Shown one piece after another: positions 41,142 through 50,269 of a stretch of 56,479 bases of DNA (position 1 is the stretch's first letter; every line of letters begins with the position of its first letter). Source of the stretch: Alphaproteobacteria bacterium (GTDB taxonomy: Bacteria; Pseudomonadota; Alphaproteobacteria; Sphingomonadales; Emcibacteraceae); assembly GCA_002401455.1 (NCBI GenBank), contig NVTE01000006.1, positions 1,867-58,345 on the forward strand, written 5' to 3'. Made by a program: the position numbers and the translations under genes. A model generated the notes under the pieces. The model was given only the letters and a program-made list of their open reading frames with translations, was not told the origin of the DNA and ran no database searches.

Positions 41142-41259
41142 TATTTTATTGAAAGTATCTTTTTTAGAAGAAAATACCCTTGTGGCGTCTTTTTTTGTGG
41201 AATTAAAAGGTGAAGGGGCCTATATGAGGCCTTGGTTTAGTTAAGGAATGGATAGAATA

Positions 41260-42648
41260 ATGCGTAAAAACTGGACACCTGACAGTTGGAGATCAAAAGC
41301 CATACGGCAGGTTCCTGTTTATGCTGATCAGGCAGAACTGGAAAGAGTAGAAGCAGAACTGAACAAATGCCCGCCGTTGGTTTTCGCCGGTGAGGCAAGA
41401 CGGCTGACAGCACAGCTGGGCCAGGTGGCAGAAGGCAAGGCCTTTTTGCTGCAGGGCGGTGACTGTGCCGAAAGTTTTGATGAGTTTCATGCGGATAACA
41501 TCCGGGATACCTTCCGGGTCCTGCTGCAGATGTCAGTGGCGATGACCTTTGCCGCGGCCTGTCCCGTGATTAAGGTTGGCCGTATGGCCGGCCAGTTTGC
41601 CAAGCCGCGCAGTTCTGATTTTGAAACCATTGATGGCGTGGAATTGCCCAGCTACCGCGGCGATATCATCAACGGGCTGGACTTTACCCCAGAGTCTCGT
41701 ATTCCTGACCCGAAGCGCATGCTGAGAGCCTATGGCCAGTCCGCCTCGACCTTGAATCTGCTGCGGGCCTTTGCTCAAGGGGGATATGCCAACCTGCATA
41801 AGGTTCATCAGTGGAACCTGGAATTTGTCGGTAATAGCTCGGCTGCCCAGAAATATTCCGATATGGCGACCCGCATTGATGAAGCGCTCGGCTTTATGAA
41901 AGCTTGCGGTGTCGATCCGGAGTCCCGTGAATTAAGCGGTACTGATTTCTACACCTCCCATGAGGCTCTGCTGCTGTGGTATGAGGAAGCCCTGACCCGC
42001 GTTGATAGCACTACCGGCCGCTGGTATGATACCTCCGGTCATATGTTGTGGGTCGGCGACCGGACGCGCATTTTGGACGAAGCTCATATTGAGTTTTTAT
42101 CCGGAATTGGCAACCCGCTCGGCGTGAAAGTCGGGCCGACCACGGATATGGATGACTTGATTCGCATCCTGGACAAGCTGAACCCGCAAAATGAGGCCGG
42201 ACGGATCACTTTAATCTGTCGCATGGGCGCGGACCTTCTGGAGGAAAAACTCCCCCCAGTTATCCGCCGAATTCAGGCAGAAGGCTGTCAGGTTGTCTGG
42301 TCTTCTGACCCGATGCACGGCAATACCATTAAATCCTCCACCGGTTTCAAGACCCGGCCTTTCGATCAGGTTCTGGCGGAAATCCGCCGTTTCTTCCGGG
42401 TCCACCGAGCTGAAGGAACCTATGCTGGCGGCATTCACTTTGAGATGACCGGTCAGGATGTCACTGAATGCACCGGCGGTGCCGAAGCGATCACTGATGA
42501 GAAGCTCGGCGACCGTTACCGGACCTTCTGTGACCCCCGGCTGAACGCCAGCCAGTCGCTTGAGCTTGCCTTTTTGATTGCAGAAAGTTTAAAAGAGGAA
42601 CGTCAGGCCCTGGCACTACAAGTCAAAGCTGAAACCGCACAGGCCTGA
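41260..42648 (+). CDS. Class II DAHP synthase (shikimate pathway entry)
   Basis: This 462-aa enzyme joins phosphoenolpyruvate and erythrose 4-phosphate. It is of the plant/Mycobacterium type II family: [19 protein letters not shown] at the start, [21 protein letters not shown] (metal-ligand Cys about 76), [13 protein letters not shown] (about 109-121), and the [15 protein letters not shown] segment (about 396-410). I chose ATG 41260 because homologues start at this residue. ATG 41248 is in frame, but its ribosome site is too close. Type II proteins are common in alphaproteobacteria. The gene is 118 bp after gor with a small hairpin (GGGGCCT/AGGCCTT) in its leader. Confidence 0.95.
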   Translation: MRKNWTPDSWRSKAIRQVPVYADQAELERVEAELNKCPPLVFAGEARRLTAQLGQVAEGKAFLLQGGDCAESFDEFHADNIRDTFRVLLQMSVAMTFAAACPVIKVGRMAGQFAKPRSSDFETIDGVELPSYRGDIINGLDFTPESRIPDPKRMLRAYGQSASTLNLLRAFAQGGYANLHKVHQWNLEFVGNSSAAQKYSDMATRIDEALGFMKACGVDPESRELSGTDFYTSHEALLLWYEEALTRVDSTTGRWYDTSGHMLWVGDRTRILDEAHIEFLSGIGNPLGVKVGPTTDMDDLIRILDKLNPQNEAGRITLICRMGADLLEEKLPPVIRRIQAEGCQVVWSSDPMHGNTIKSSTGFKTRPFDQVLAEIRRFFRVHRAEGTYAGGIHFEMTGQDVTECTGGAEAITDEKLGDRYRTFCDPRLNASQSLELAFLIAESLKEERQALALQVKAETAQA

Positions 42649-42678
42649 TCTTTTTTTACTTAAAGAGATTTGGGAGTT

Positions 42679-44346
42679 ATGGATCAGGTAAAATTTGCTC
42701 TTGCGAGCCTGAACCCGACGGTCGGTGACCTGTCAGGGAATTATGACAAGATCGTAGCAGCCCGCGAGACGGCCCGGGGGCAGGGCGCTGATCTGGTGAT
42801 CTATAGTGAATTGTGCCTGATCGGCTATCCGCCGGAAGACATTGTCCTGAAAGGCGCCTTCCAGAAGGCAGCCATGGACAAGGTGGCTGAACTGGCTGCC
42901 CTGTCCGCAGATGGCGGTCCGGCGATGCTGATCGGTTCCTGCTGGCGCGAAGGTGGGTTGCTGTATAATTCGGCTATTCTGCTCGACCAGGGCAGGATTG
43001 CCGCCATCCGTCACAAAGCTGACTTGCCCAATTACGGGGTCTTCGATGAAAAGCGGGTCTTTGCCGCCGGACCGGAGCCGAAAGCGGTCACCTTCCGGGG
43101 CGTAAAGCTCGGGGTGATGATCTGCGAGGATATGTGGCAGCCGGAGGTTTCGGGGGCCCTGATCCGGAATCAGGCCGAAATTCTGATCGTGCTCAATGGC
43201 TCCCCCTTTGAACAGGATAAATACAATGAACGGCAGACCCTGGCCGAAGCCCGGATCACCGAGACCGGCCTGCCGCTGATCTATGTTAATCAGGTCGGTG
43301 GACAGGATGAGCTGGCCTTTGATGGTGGGGCCTTCGCCCTCAACCGGGACGGCGTGCTTGCTGCCCGTGCCATGAGCTGGCAGGAAAGCCTCACTCTCAC
43401 CACCTGGCGCAAAGACGTTGGCGCCTGGTCCTGTGACCAGACTGATGTTCATGACGTGCCGGTGGGCTATGAGGCCCTGTATCTGGCCATGGTTCTGGGC
43501 CTGCGGGATTATGTCCGGAAGAACCACTTTCCCGGTATTGTGTTGGGCATGTCCGGCGGTATTGACAGCGCGATCAGCGCCATTGTCGCTGTCGATGCGC
43601 TTGGGGCGGAAAATGTTCATCTGGTGATGATGCCGTCAAAATATACCAGCGAGGAAAGCCTGATCGACGCGGCCGTCTGTGCTGACTGGATCGGGGCGCG
43701 CATTGACAATATCCCCATTGAACCGGCGGTTCAGGCCTATGATACCATGCTGGCCGGGCAATTCGCCGGCACGGAACAGGATACGACCGAAGAAAACCTG
43801 CAGTCCCGAATCCGCGGCGTGATGCTGATGGCGATCAGCAACAAATTTGGCTATATGCTGCTGACCACCGGCAACAAGTCCGAAATGTCCGTAGGCTATG
43901 CCACCCTGTACGGCGATATGTGCGGCGGCTATTCGGTGATCAAGGACCTGTATAAAACCGATGTCTTTGCGATCAGCACCTGGCGCAATGAAAATCACCC
44001 CACAGGTGGCCTGGGGCCCAGAGGTCAGGTGATGCCTGAAAATATCATCACCAAGCCGCCGACTGCCGAACTGAAACCGGATCAGAAGGATGAAGACAGC
44101 CTGCCACCCTATGACGTGCTCGATGATATCCTACAGTGCCTGATTGAGGACGAAATGCACATCAAGGACATTGTTGCCAGAGGCCATGACCTGGAGACTG
44201 TTGCACGGATCGAACATCTGCTATATATCGCGGAGTATAAAAGACGTCAGGCGCCGCCCGGGGTTAAATTAACCCGGCGCAATTTTGGCCGTGACCGGCG
44301 TTACCCGATTACCAATGGCTTTCGGAACGCCCGTTTAGAAGAATAA
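42679..44346 (+). CDS. nadE: Glutamine-dependent NAD synthetase
   Basis: This 555-aa enzyme makes NAD from nicotinic-acid adenine dinucleotide and takes ammonia from glutamine. The N-terminal amidase domain (about 1-260) has the Glu-Lys-Cys triad at E44 (YSELCLIGYPPED), K113 (HKADLPNYG) and C149 (MICEDMWQP). The C-terminal synthetase domain has LGMSGGIDSAISAIV (about 289-303) and TGNKSEMSVGYATLYGD. I chose ATG 42679. A TTG at 42670 is in frame but less likely. It lies between DAHP synthase (30 bp) and gltX (22 bp), all on the plus strand. Confidence 0.97.
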   Translation: MDQVKFALASLNPTVGDLSGNYDKIVAARETARGQGADLVIYSELCLIGYPPEDIVLKGAFQKAAMDKVAELAALSADGGPAMLIGSCWREGGLLYNSAILLDQGRIAAIRHKADLPNYGVFDEKRVFAAGPEPKAVTFRGVKLGVMICEDMWQPEVSGALIRNQAEILIVLNGSPFEQDKYNERQTLAEARITETGLPLIYVNQVGGQDELAFDGGAFALNRDGVLAARAMSWQESLTLTTWRKDVGAWSCDQTDVHDVPVGYEALYLAMVLGLRDYVRKNHFPGIVLGMSGGIDSAISAIVAVDALGAENVHLVMMPSKYTSEESLIDAAVCADWIGARIDNIPIEPAVQAYDTMLAGQFAGTEQDTTEENLQSRIRGVMLMAISNKFGYMLLTTGNKSEMSVGYATLYGDMCGGYSVIKDLYKTDVFAISTWRNENHPTGGLGPRGQVMPENIITKPPTAELKPDQKDEDSLPPYDVLDDILQCLIEDEMHIKDIVARGHDLETVARIEHLLYIAEYKRRQAPPGVKLTRRNFGRDRRYPITNGFRNARLEE

Positions 44347-44368
44347 CCATAAGAATTGAGAAGATGTG

Positions 44369-45706
44369 ATGACTAAACCCGTAAAAGTTCGTTTCGCGCC
44401 CAGCCCCACCGGCCTGCTTCATGTGGGAAATATCCGCACAGCCCTGGTTAACTGGCTGTTCTGCCGCAAGGTTGGTGGCACCTTCCTGTTGCGCATGGAT
44501 GATACGGACGTGGCCCGCTCCACAGAAGCCTTTGCCGAGGCCATTGAACGGGACCTGACCTGGCTCGGCCTCAACTGGGACGAAACAGCCCGTCAGTCGG
44601 ATCGGTTTGACCGCTATGAACAAGCCCGGGATAAACTGAAAGCCGATGGCCGCCTGTATGCCTGTTATGAATCCGGGCAGGAGCTGGAACTGAAACGTAA
44701 AGTCCAGCTCGGCCAGGGCAAGCCGCCGGTTTATGACCGGGCGGGACTGGCGCTGACTGACGCGGAAAAGGCCGATTTTGGGGCCGAAGGCCGCAAAGCC
44801 CATTGGCGGTTCAAGCTTGACCTGCCGGCCCGCGTCGAATGGCAGGATCTGGTCAAAGGGCGCCAGAGCTTTGATCTGGCCGCCCTCAGTGATCCGGTCC
44901 TGATCCGGGAAGATGGTAGTTTCCTCTATACGCTGCCTTCCGTTGTCGATGACATTGACTTTGGCATTACCCATATCATGCGCGGCGAAGACCATGCAGC
45001 CAACAGTGCGGTCCAGACCCAGCTGTTTGAAGCCCTGGGCGGAAGTGCCCCGGAATATGCTCATTTCTCCCTGCTGACCGGCGCCGGGGGCGAAGGCCTG
45101 TCCAAACGTCTGGGCACCGCCAGCATCCAGTCCTACCGGGATGAAGACGGGCTGGAAGCCATGAGCATCAACAGCCTGCTGGCCCGGCTCGGATCTTCTG
45201 AGTCCATTGAGCCCATGACTTCTATCAAGCCCTTAATCGATGGCTTTGATTTTGCAAAATACAGCCGGTCGTCTGCCAAGTTTGACCCTAAGGATCTTGA
45301 GATCCTTAATGCTAAAATCCTTCATCAGACCGACTTCGCCGCCGTGGCGGACCGTCTGGATGGTGTCGATGAGGCCCTGTGGACCATTGGTCGGGGCAAC
45401 ATCACTAAGCTCAATGATATTAATGAGTTGAAGGTGATTGTTAAGGGGCCACTTGAACCCGTTATTGCTGATCCGGCCTTTGCGGCCCAGGCGGCAGAGC
45501 TGCTGCCCGCCGCCCCGTGGGATGCGACAAGCTGGAAAAGCTGGACCACGGCAGTCAAGGAAGCGACCGGAGCCAAAGGCCGGGCGTTATTCATGCCCCT
45601 GCGTCAGGCGATCACCGGCATGGATCACGGTCCGGAAATGGGCTTGTTGTTGCCGCTGATTGATCCGGAAATCGTCAAGGCCCGCCTTCTGGGTAAAACC
45701 GCATGA
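44369..45706 (+). CDS. gltX: Glutamyl-tRNA synthetase
   Basis: This 445-aa class I synthetase has the start VRFAPSPTGLLHVGNIRTAL with the HIGH-type HVGN at 18-21, DDTDVARSTEAF, the MRGEDHAANSAVQ segment (about 205-217), and the KMSKS-like LSKRLGTASI (about 245-254). The short, single-domain C-terminal form is the alphaproteobacterial type. Two gltX genes are common in this class, and one of them often charges tRNA-Gln for later amidation. ATG 44369 follows GAGAAG. It overlaps cysS by 4 bp. Confidence 0.96.
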   Translation: MTKPVKVRFAPSPTGLLHVGNIRTALVNWLFCRKVGGTFLLRMDDTDVARSTEAFAEAIERDLTWLGLNWDETARQSDRFDRYEQARDKLKADGRLYACYESGQELELKRKVQLGQGKPPVYDRAGLALTDAEKADFGAEGRKAHWRFKLDLPARVEWQDLVKGRQSFDLAALSDPVLIREDGSFLYTLPSVVDDIDFGITHIMRGEDHAANSAVQTQLFEALGGSAPEYAHFSLLTGAGGEGLSKRLGTASIQSYRDEDGLEAMSINSLLARLGSSESIEPMTSIKPLIDGFDFAKYSRSSAKFDPKDLEILNAKILHQTDFAAVADRLDGVDEALWTIGRGNITKLNDINELKVIVKGPLEPVIADPAFAAQAAELLPAAPWDATSWKSWTTAVKEATGAKGRALFMPLRQAITGMDHGPEMGLLLPLIDPEIVKARLLGKTA

Positions 45707-47061
45707 GCCTTAAGATATATAATACGCTTAGTAAGCGGAAAGAAGACTTTAAGCCGATCAACCCGGATCATGTGACGATTTATGTCTGTGGCCCGACGGT
45801 CTATAACTACGCTCATGTGGGCAATGCCCGGCCGGTGGTGGTGTTTGATCAGCTGGTGCGCCTGCTGCGTCATGACTACCCTAAGGTCACCTATGCCCGC
45901 AACATCACTGATATTGATGACAAGATCATTGAGGCCTCCCAGAAGAGCGGCATGGCTATTTCAGAGATCACCGAAAAATATGCCCGGATTTATGCCGAGG
46001 ACATGGCGGCGCTCAATGCCGGACCGCCCGATATCACCCCGAAGGCCACCGACTATATTGCTCAGATGATCACCATGACCGCTGACCTGATCACCAAAGG
46101 CCATGCCTACGAGCAGGACGGCCATGTGCTGTTTGCGGTGCCAAGCATGGAAAATTACGGCGAGCTGTCTGGCCGGAAATTGGAAGACATGATCGCCGGA
46201 GCCCGGGTTGAGGTTGCTTCTTACAAAAAAGATGCCGCCGATTTTATCCTGTGGAAACCATCCAGTGATGATCAGCCGGGCTGGGACAGTCCCTGGGGCC
46301 GGGGTCGTCCGGGCTGGCATCTGGAATGCAGCTGCATGATCGAGGATAATTTTGGTGAGACCATCGATATTCATGGCGGCGGGCTGGATTTGATCTTTCC
46401 CCATCATGAAAATGAAATCGCCCAGAGCCGCTGTGCCCATGACGGGGCCCCGCTGGCCAATTACTGGATGCATAACGGCTATCTGACGGTTAACGGCGAA
46501 AAAATGTCTAAATCACTGGGCAATTATATCACTGTCCATGATCTGGAGGAAGAATTCCCTGGCAAGGGTGAGGCGATCCGTATGAGCCTGCTGTCGGCCC
46601 ATTACCGCCAGCCGGTGGATTTCAGTCGCGACGGTATTAAACAGGCCCAGCGCCAACTGGACCGCTGGTACCGCCTGACCGACGGTGTTGACGCGACAGG
46701 TGTTCCGGTGCCGGAAGTCTTTCTTGATGCCCTGCGCGATGATCTGAACACCCCGAAAGCCATCGCCGAGTTGAATGCGCTGGCGAAAAAGGCTGTCAGT
46801 GATGATCTGGCGAAGCAACAGTTGAAGGCGGCAGCCAATCTGTTTGGTGTGTTGGAAAAACCAAATAATGAGTGGTTTGGTAAAACCTATTTACTTGGTC
46901 ATGTAGATGAAGGGGAATATATTAAAAAATTAATTCAGGAACGTGCAGATGCCAAAAAGAATAAAAACTTTGTCCGTGCTGATGAAATCCGCAAGAAGCT
47001 TTCCAAGGGGGGTATATTCTTACTTGATGGGCCTAACGGAACTACTTGGGAAAAAAGATAG
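45703..47061 (+). CDS. cysS: Cysteinyl-tRNA synthetase
   Basis: This 452-aa class I synthetase begins MSLKIYNTLSKRKEDFKPIN. The first zinc Cys is in VCGPTVYNYAHVGNARP (C29; HIGH motif HVGN 38-41). GWHLECSCMIEDNFG holds the second, and IHGGGLDLIFPHHENEIAQS the His ligands. KMSKSLGNYITV (about 268-279) is the KMSKS loop. The length is standard. It overlaps gltX by 4 bp (ATGA), so the two are coupled. An intergenic palindrome begins 20 bp after the stop. Confidence 0.97.
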   Translation: MSLKIYNTLSKRKEDFKPINPDHVTIYVCGPTVYNYAHVGNARPVVVFDQLVRLLRHDYPKVTYARNITDIDDKIIEASQKSGMAISEITEKYARIYAEDMAALNAGPPDITPKATDYIAQMITMTADLITKGHAYEQDGHVLFAVPSMENYGELSGRKLEDMIAGARVEVASYKKDAADFILWKPSSDDQPGWDSPWGRGRPGWHLECSCMIEDNFGETIDIHGGGLDLIFPHHENEIAQSRCAHDGAPLANYWMHNGYLTVNGEKMSKSLGNYITVHDLEEEFPGKGEAIRMSLLSAHYRQPVDFSRDGIKQAQRQLDRWYRLTDGVDATGVPVPEVFLDALRDDLNTPKAIAELNALAKKAVSDDLAKQQLKAAANLFGVLEKPNNEWFGKTYLLGHVDEGEYIKKLIQERADAKKNKNFVRADEIRKKLSKGGIFLLDGPNGTTWEKR

Positions 47062-47081
47062 TATATACTAACCACTTCCAT

Positions 47082-47177
47082 TGTCATTCCCACGCAGGTG
47101 GGAATCCAGCTAAACTAACAATGACTTCGAAGAAGACGTCTTGATCCCCCTAGATTCCCACCTGCGTGGGAATGACA
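47082..47177. repeat. Intergenic REP-like element with perfect 25-bp inverted arms
   Basis: The left arm at 47082-47106 (core TCCCACGCAGGTGGGAATC) is the exact reverse complement of 47153-47177 (core GATTCCCACCTGCGTGGGAA). A 46-bp centre separates them. Each arm also contains its own small palindrome (CCCACGCAGGTGGG-type). Sequences of this CCCAC-GTGGG kind are widely repeated between genes in many bacteria. It lies between cysS and the SDR gene and could form a long stem that ends cysS transcription. Confidence 0.85.
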
Positions 47178-47198
47178 TAAAGGGGCTGTCAACCATGG

Positions 47199-47219
47199 AC
47201 CCTGAAATGAATTCAGGGT
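47199..47219. repeat. Small palindrome beside the REP-like element
   Basis: ACCCTGAA (47199-47206), ATGAA, TTCAGGGT (47212-47219) forms an 8-bp stem with a 5-nt loop. It follows the 25-bp-arm element by 21 bp and is of the CCCTGAATTCAGGG class of dispersed repeats. No T run follows, so it is probably not a terminator by itself. Confidence 0.6.
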
Positions 47220-47252
47220 GACGATGGGGGCAGAATACAGTTACATTATTCT

Positions 47253-47996
47253 TTAAAACATATCACCATAGACACCGGCTTTATAGTCGGCGTAGGAAAT
47301 GATCTCGCCATTGGCCTGAAAACCGGGCAGGGCCATTTTTACGAACAGCGGCGCTATGTCATGGGGCGTATCCAGGATTTCCGGATCTTCGCCCGGCATG
47401 GCGGCGGCGCGCATGCTGGTGCGGATCGGCCCGGGATTGATGATGTTAGCCTTGATATTGGTGGTGTTGGCCACTTCCAGGGCGTAGGTCTTGACCATAC
47501 AGTTAACAGCCGCCTTGGTGGTCGCGTAACCGCCCCAGTAAGCCCGGCAGTCTTCAGCCACAGTAGAGGTGACAAAGATCGCCCGTCCGGCGTCAGCCGC
47601 CCTCAGAAGGGGATCAAAAGACCGGATCAGGCGGTAATTTGCCGTGACGTTTATGGCCATCAATTTGTCCCACTCTTTGGGCGGGATATGGCCGAGTGGG
47701 CTGATAGGCCCTAAGATACCGGCATTACCGATCAGAATATCAAGCTTGCCCCACTGGGACGCCACATGGCCGCCCAGACGGTCAATGGCGTCAAAATCGG
47801 TCAGGTCAAGGGGCACCAGAGTGCTTTCTGCGCCCAGTTCCCGCACCGCGTCATCCATCTCTTCCAGAGCGCCAGTGGTCCGGCCTACCATGATGATATG
47901 GGCGCCTTCACGGGCCAGTTCCAAGACCACGCCGGCACCAATGCCGCGGGTGGCTCCCGTAATAAGGGCGACTTTACCGTCGAGTTTTTTTGTCAT
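47253..47996 (-). CDS. Short-chain dehydrogenase/reductase
   Basis: This 247-aa NAD(P)-binding protein has ALITGATRGIGAGVVLELAR (about 10-29), NAGILGPISPL (about 89-99), and the catalytic YATTK (about 156-160), followed by NIINPGPIRTSMRAAAMPG. It is of the classical SDR type. The substrate is unknown. It is 2 bp after purF and shares its transcription. An SDR gene at this place is commonly found behind purF in alphaproteobacteria. Confidence 0.92.
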   Translation of the reverse strand: MTKKLDGKVALITGATRGIGAGVVLELAREGAHIIMVGRTTGALEEMDDAVRELGAESTLVPLDLTDFDAIDRLGGHVASQWGKLDILIGNAGILGPISPLGHIPPKEWDKLMAINVTANYRLIRSFDPLLRAADAGRAIFVTSTVAEDCRAYWGGYATTKAAVNCMVKTYALEVANTTNIKANIINPGPIRTSMRAAAMPGEDPEILDTPHDIAPLFVKMALPGFQANGEIISYADYKAGVYGDMF

Positions 47997-47998
47997 TT

Positions 47999-49495
47999 TT
48001 ATGGCTGAGTTTCGTTGAGGAAAGAAATCTGTGAGGGCGCATCATCCTGCTCTTTATCGGTAAGCGGGGTCGGATAGTCGCCGGTGAAACAGGCGTCACA
48101 ATATTGCGGCGTTTCCGCATCACGGTCTGCATCACAGACGGCACGGTACAGGCCATCAATGGAAACAAAATCCAGGCTGTCGGCCCCGATATGTTTGGTC
48201 ATTTCCGCGATCGTCATGTTGGAGGCCAGGAGCTTGTCTCGCTCCGGCGTGTCGACACCATAATAACAGGGGTGGGTCGTTGGGGGGCTGGCAATCCTCA
48301 AATGAACTTCCTTGGCCCCGGCCTGTCGGACCATATCAACGATCTTGGTCGAGGTGGTGCCGCGCACGATGCTGTCGTCAACCAGAACCACGATCTTGCC
48401 TTCCAACTCGCCCCGGTTGGCATTATGTTTCAGCTTGACCCCAAGATGGCGGATCTGGTCTGAGGGCTCAATGAAGGTCCGTCCGACATAATGATTGCGG
48501 ATGATGCCCAGTTCAAAGGGAATGCCGGCTTCCTGGGCATAGCCAATGGCAGCCGGGGTGCCGGAATCCGGTACCGGAACCACAAGGTCGGCATTGACTT
48601 TTGATTCCCTGGCCAGCTCAACACCAATGTTTTTGCGGACTTTATAGATGCTTTTGCCGTCGGACAGGCTGTCGGGCCGGGAGAAATAGACCTGTTCAAA
48701 AATACAGGCCCGGGGTTTTTGGGCCGGGAAGGGTTTCGAGGAATGCAGGCCGTCTTTATCGATGGTTACCAGCTCGCCGGGTTCAATATCCCGGATATAT
48801 TCTGCGCCAATAATATCCAGGGCACAGGTCTCTGACGCGAAGATATAGCTGCTGTCGGACATTTTACCCAAGACCAGCGGTCGGACACCCAGGGGGTCAC
48901 GGGCACCAATCAGGAGATCCTTGCTCAGGGCGACGATGGCAAAAGCCCCCTCAATCCGGCGCAGGGCATCAATCAGGCGATCCCGGAGGGTCAGGTAAGT
49001 GCTGGTGGCGACCAGATGAATGATCACTTCTGAATCAGTGGTTGACTGGAAAATTGCTCCCTTGCTGACCAGAAGGTGGCGCAGGGTCCTGGCGTTGGTC
49101 AGGTTACCATTATGAGCGACGGCAAAGCCGCCGGTGGACAGATCGGCGAACAGGGGCTGGATATTGCGCATACCCGCGCCGCCGGCGGTGGAATATCTCA
49201 CATGGCCAATGGCTGAATTTCCCGGCAGGGATTCAATGACCGGCTGGCTATTGAAGTTATCGGATACATGGCCGAGGGATTTATGAGAGTGGAACTGTTC
49301 CCCGTCAGAGGCAACGATCCCGGCTGCCTCCTGTCCCCGGTGCTGTAGGGCATGAAGGCCGAGCACCGTATGGGCGGCTGATTCAGCGTGGTTATAGATA
49401 CCGAAAACCCCGCATTCATCGTGAAATTTGTCTTCCTCGAACAGATGGGGGACAAAAGGGTCTAGAGTGAGCGGCGGGAGATTTCGATCTGTCAT
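47999..49495 (-). CDS. purF: Amidophosphoribosyltransferase
   Basis: This 498-aa enzyme performs the first committed step of purine synthesis, using PRPP from the Prs product and ammonia from glutamine. A propeptide of about 27 residues precedes the nucleophile Cys28 in FHDECGVFGIYNH. The amidase domain (to about 250) has GHVRYSTAGG and NGNLTNARTLRHLL. The transferase domain has VVPVPDSGTPAAIGYAQEAG and the PRPP loop VLVDDSIVRGTTS. It belongs to the class with a propeptide. It is 90 bp after cvpA. Confidence 0.97.
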   Translation of the reverse strand: MTDRNLPPLTLDPFVPHLFEEDKFHDECGVFGIYNHAESAAHTVLGLHALQHRGQEAAGIVASDGEQFHSHKSLGHVSDNFNSQPVIESLPGNSAIGHVRYSTAGGAGMRNIQPLFADLSTGGFAVAHNGNLTNARTLRHLLVSKGAIFQSTTDSEVIIHLVATSTYLTLRDRLIDALRRIEGAFAIVALSKDLLIGARDPLGVRPLVLGKMSDSSYIFASETCALDIIGAEYIRDIEPGELVTIDKDGLHSSKPFPAQKPRACIFEQVYFSRPDSLSDGKSIYKVRKNIGVELARESKVNADLVVPVPDSGTPAAIGYAQEAGIPFELGIIRNHYVGRTFIEPSDQIRHLGVKLKHNANRGELEGKIVVLVDDSIVRGTTSTKIVDMVRQAGAKEVHLRIASPPTTHPCYYGVDTPERDKLLASNMTIAEMTKHIGADSLDFVSIDGLYRAVCDADRDAETPQYCDACFTGDYPTPLTDKEQDDAPSQISFLNETQP

Positions 49496-49585
49496 ATATA
49501 AAAAACCAACTTATCAAAGGGGACTTTGGTCAAAATTGTATTTGAGGGCGTTATATGGCCTATTATGGCATAAGGAAACCTTTTT

Positions 49586-50254
49586 TTAGCTATTCGACAG
49601 TTTCTCAAATAACCGGTCCATTTCTTCCTGGTTTTCTTTTTTATAATTTTTGGTTTTATCGTCTTTATTGCCGTTTGTCGGGAAAGAGGGGATCATCTTT
49701 TTCATGCGTTCAATGGCTTCAAGGTCTTTACGCTTTTCCTCCATGTCCAGCTCATCAAAATAGGGGTTCATGGCAGAGATCATGCTGGCACCATATTGGA
49801 TCAGGGGCCGGGACTTGGCGACCTGAAACCAGTTGGGCTGATTATTTTCCGAGATGAAGGGTGTGGTCAGCATATAAATGGCGCTGATGACAAACATGCC
49901 GGTGAACAGGCCAAACAACAGTCCCATGGCGCTGTCCAGGGAGCCAATATTACTGTTTCTGACAAAGCTGCCGATGATGCCGGCGATCATTTTCAGCACC
50001 AACAGGCTCAAAGCAAACATGACAGCATAAGTCACCACATAGGCCATAATATCGGGCTGAACCATTTCACGGACATGGGGGATGGCCTTGGGGGCCAGTG
50101 TGCTGGTGATGACGAAAGATCCGCCCCAGGCGGCCAGGGTCAGGGCGGCGGCGGTAAAGCCCCTGACATAGGAGGCGATGCCAAAGATGATCAAGATGAC
50201 CACCACCGTTGCGTCCAGGGGATTGAAGGTTAAACCTTGGAATAACTCATTCAT
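49586..50254 (-). CDS. cvpA: CvpA-family membrane protein
   Basis: This 222-aa inner-membrane protein has four or so membrane segments: NPLDATVVVILIIFGIASYV (about 12-31), ALTLAAWGGSFVI, a central MFALSLLVLKMIAGIIG, and LLFGLFTGMFVISAIYML. A charged C-terminal tail rich in Lys, Asn and Glu follows. CvpA proteins are tied to colicin V production in E. coli and to envelope homeostasis. The place between radA and purF is the usual one. Confidence 0.93.
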   Translation of the reverse strand: MNELFQGLTFNPLDATVVVILIIFGIASYVRGFTAAALTLAAWGGSFVITSTLAPKAIPHVREMVQPDIMAYVVTYAVMFALSLLVLKMIAGIIGSFVRNSNIGSLDSAMGLLFGLFTGMFVISAIYMLTTPFISENNQPNWFQVAKSRPLIQYGASMISAMNPYFDELDMEEKRKDLEAIERMKKMIPSFPTNGNKDDKTKNYKKENQEEMDRLFEKLSNS

Positions 50255-50269
50255 CGAAAAGGGTCCTGT

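Noticed and set aside
41142-41259. Possible attenuator or riboswitch before DAHP synthase
   Set aside because: Only a small hairpin (GGGGCCT/AGGCCTT) is seen, with no T run, no leader peptide rich in aromatic codons and no known riboswitch core.
42733-43620. Long antisense frame (295 codons) opposite nadE
   Set aside because: It is a shadow of nadE, whose Glu-Lys-Cys triad and synthetase motifs are clear.
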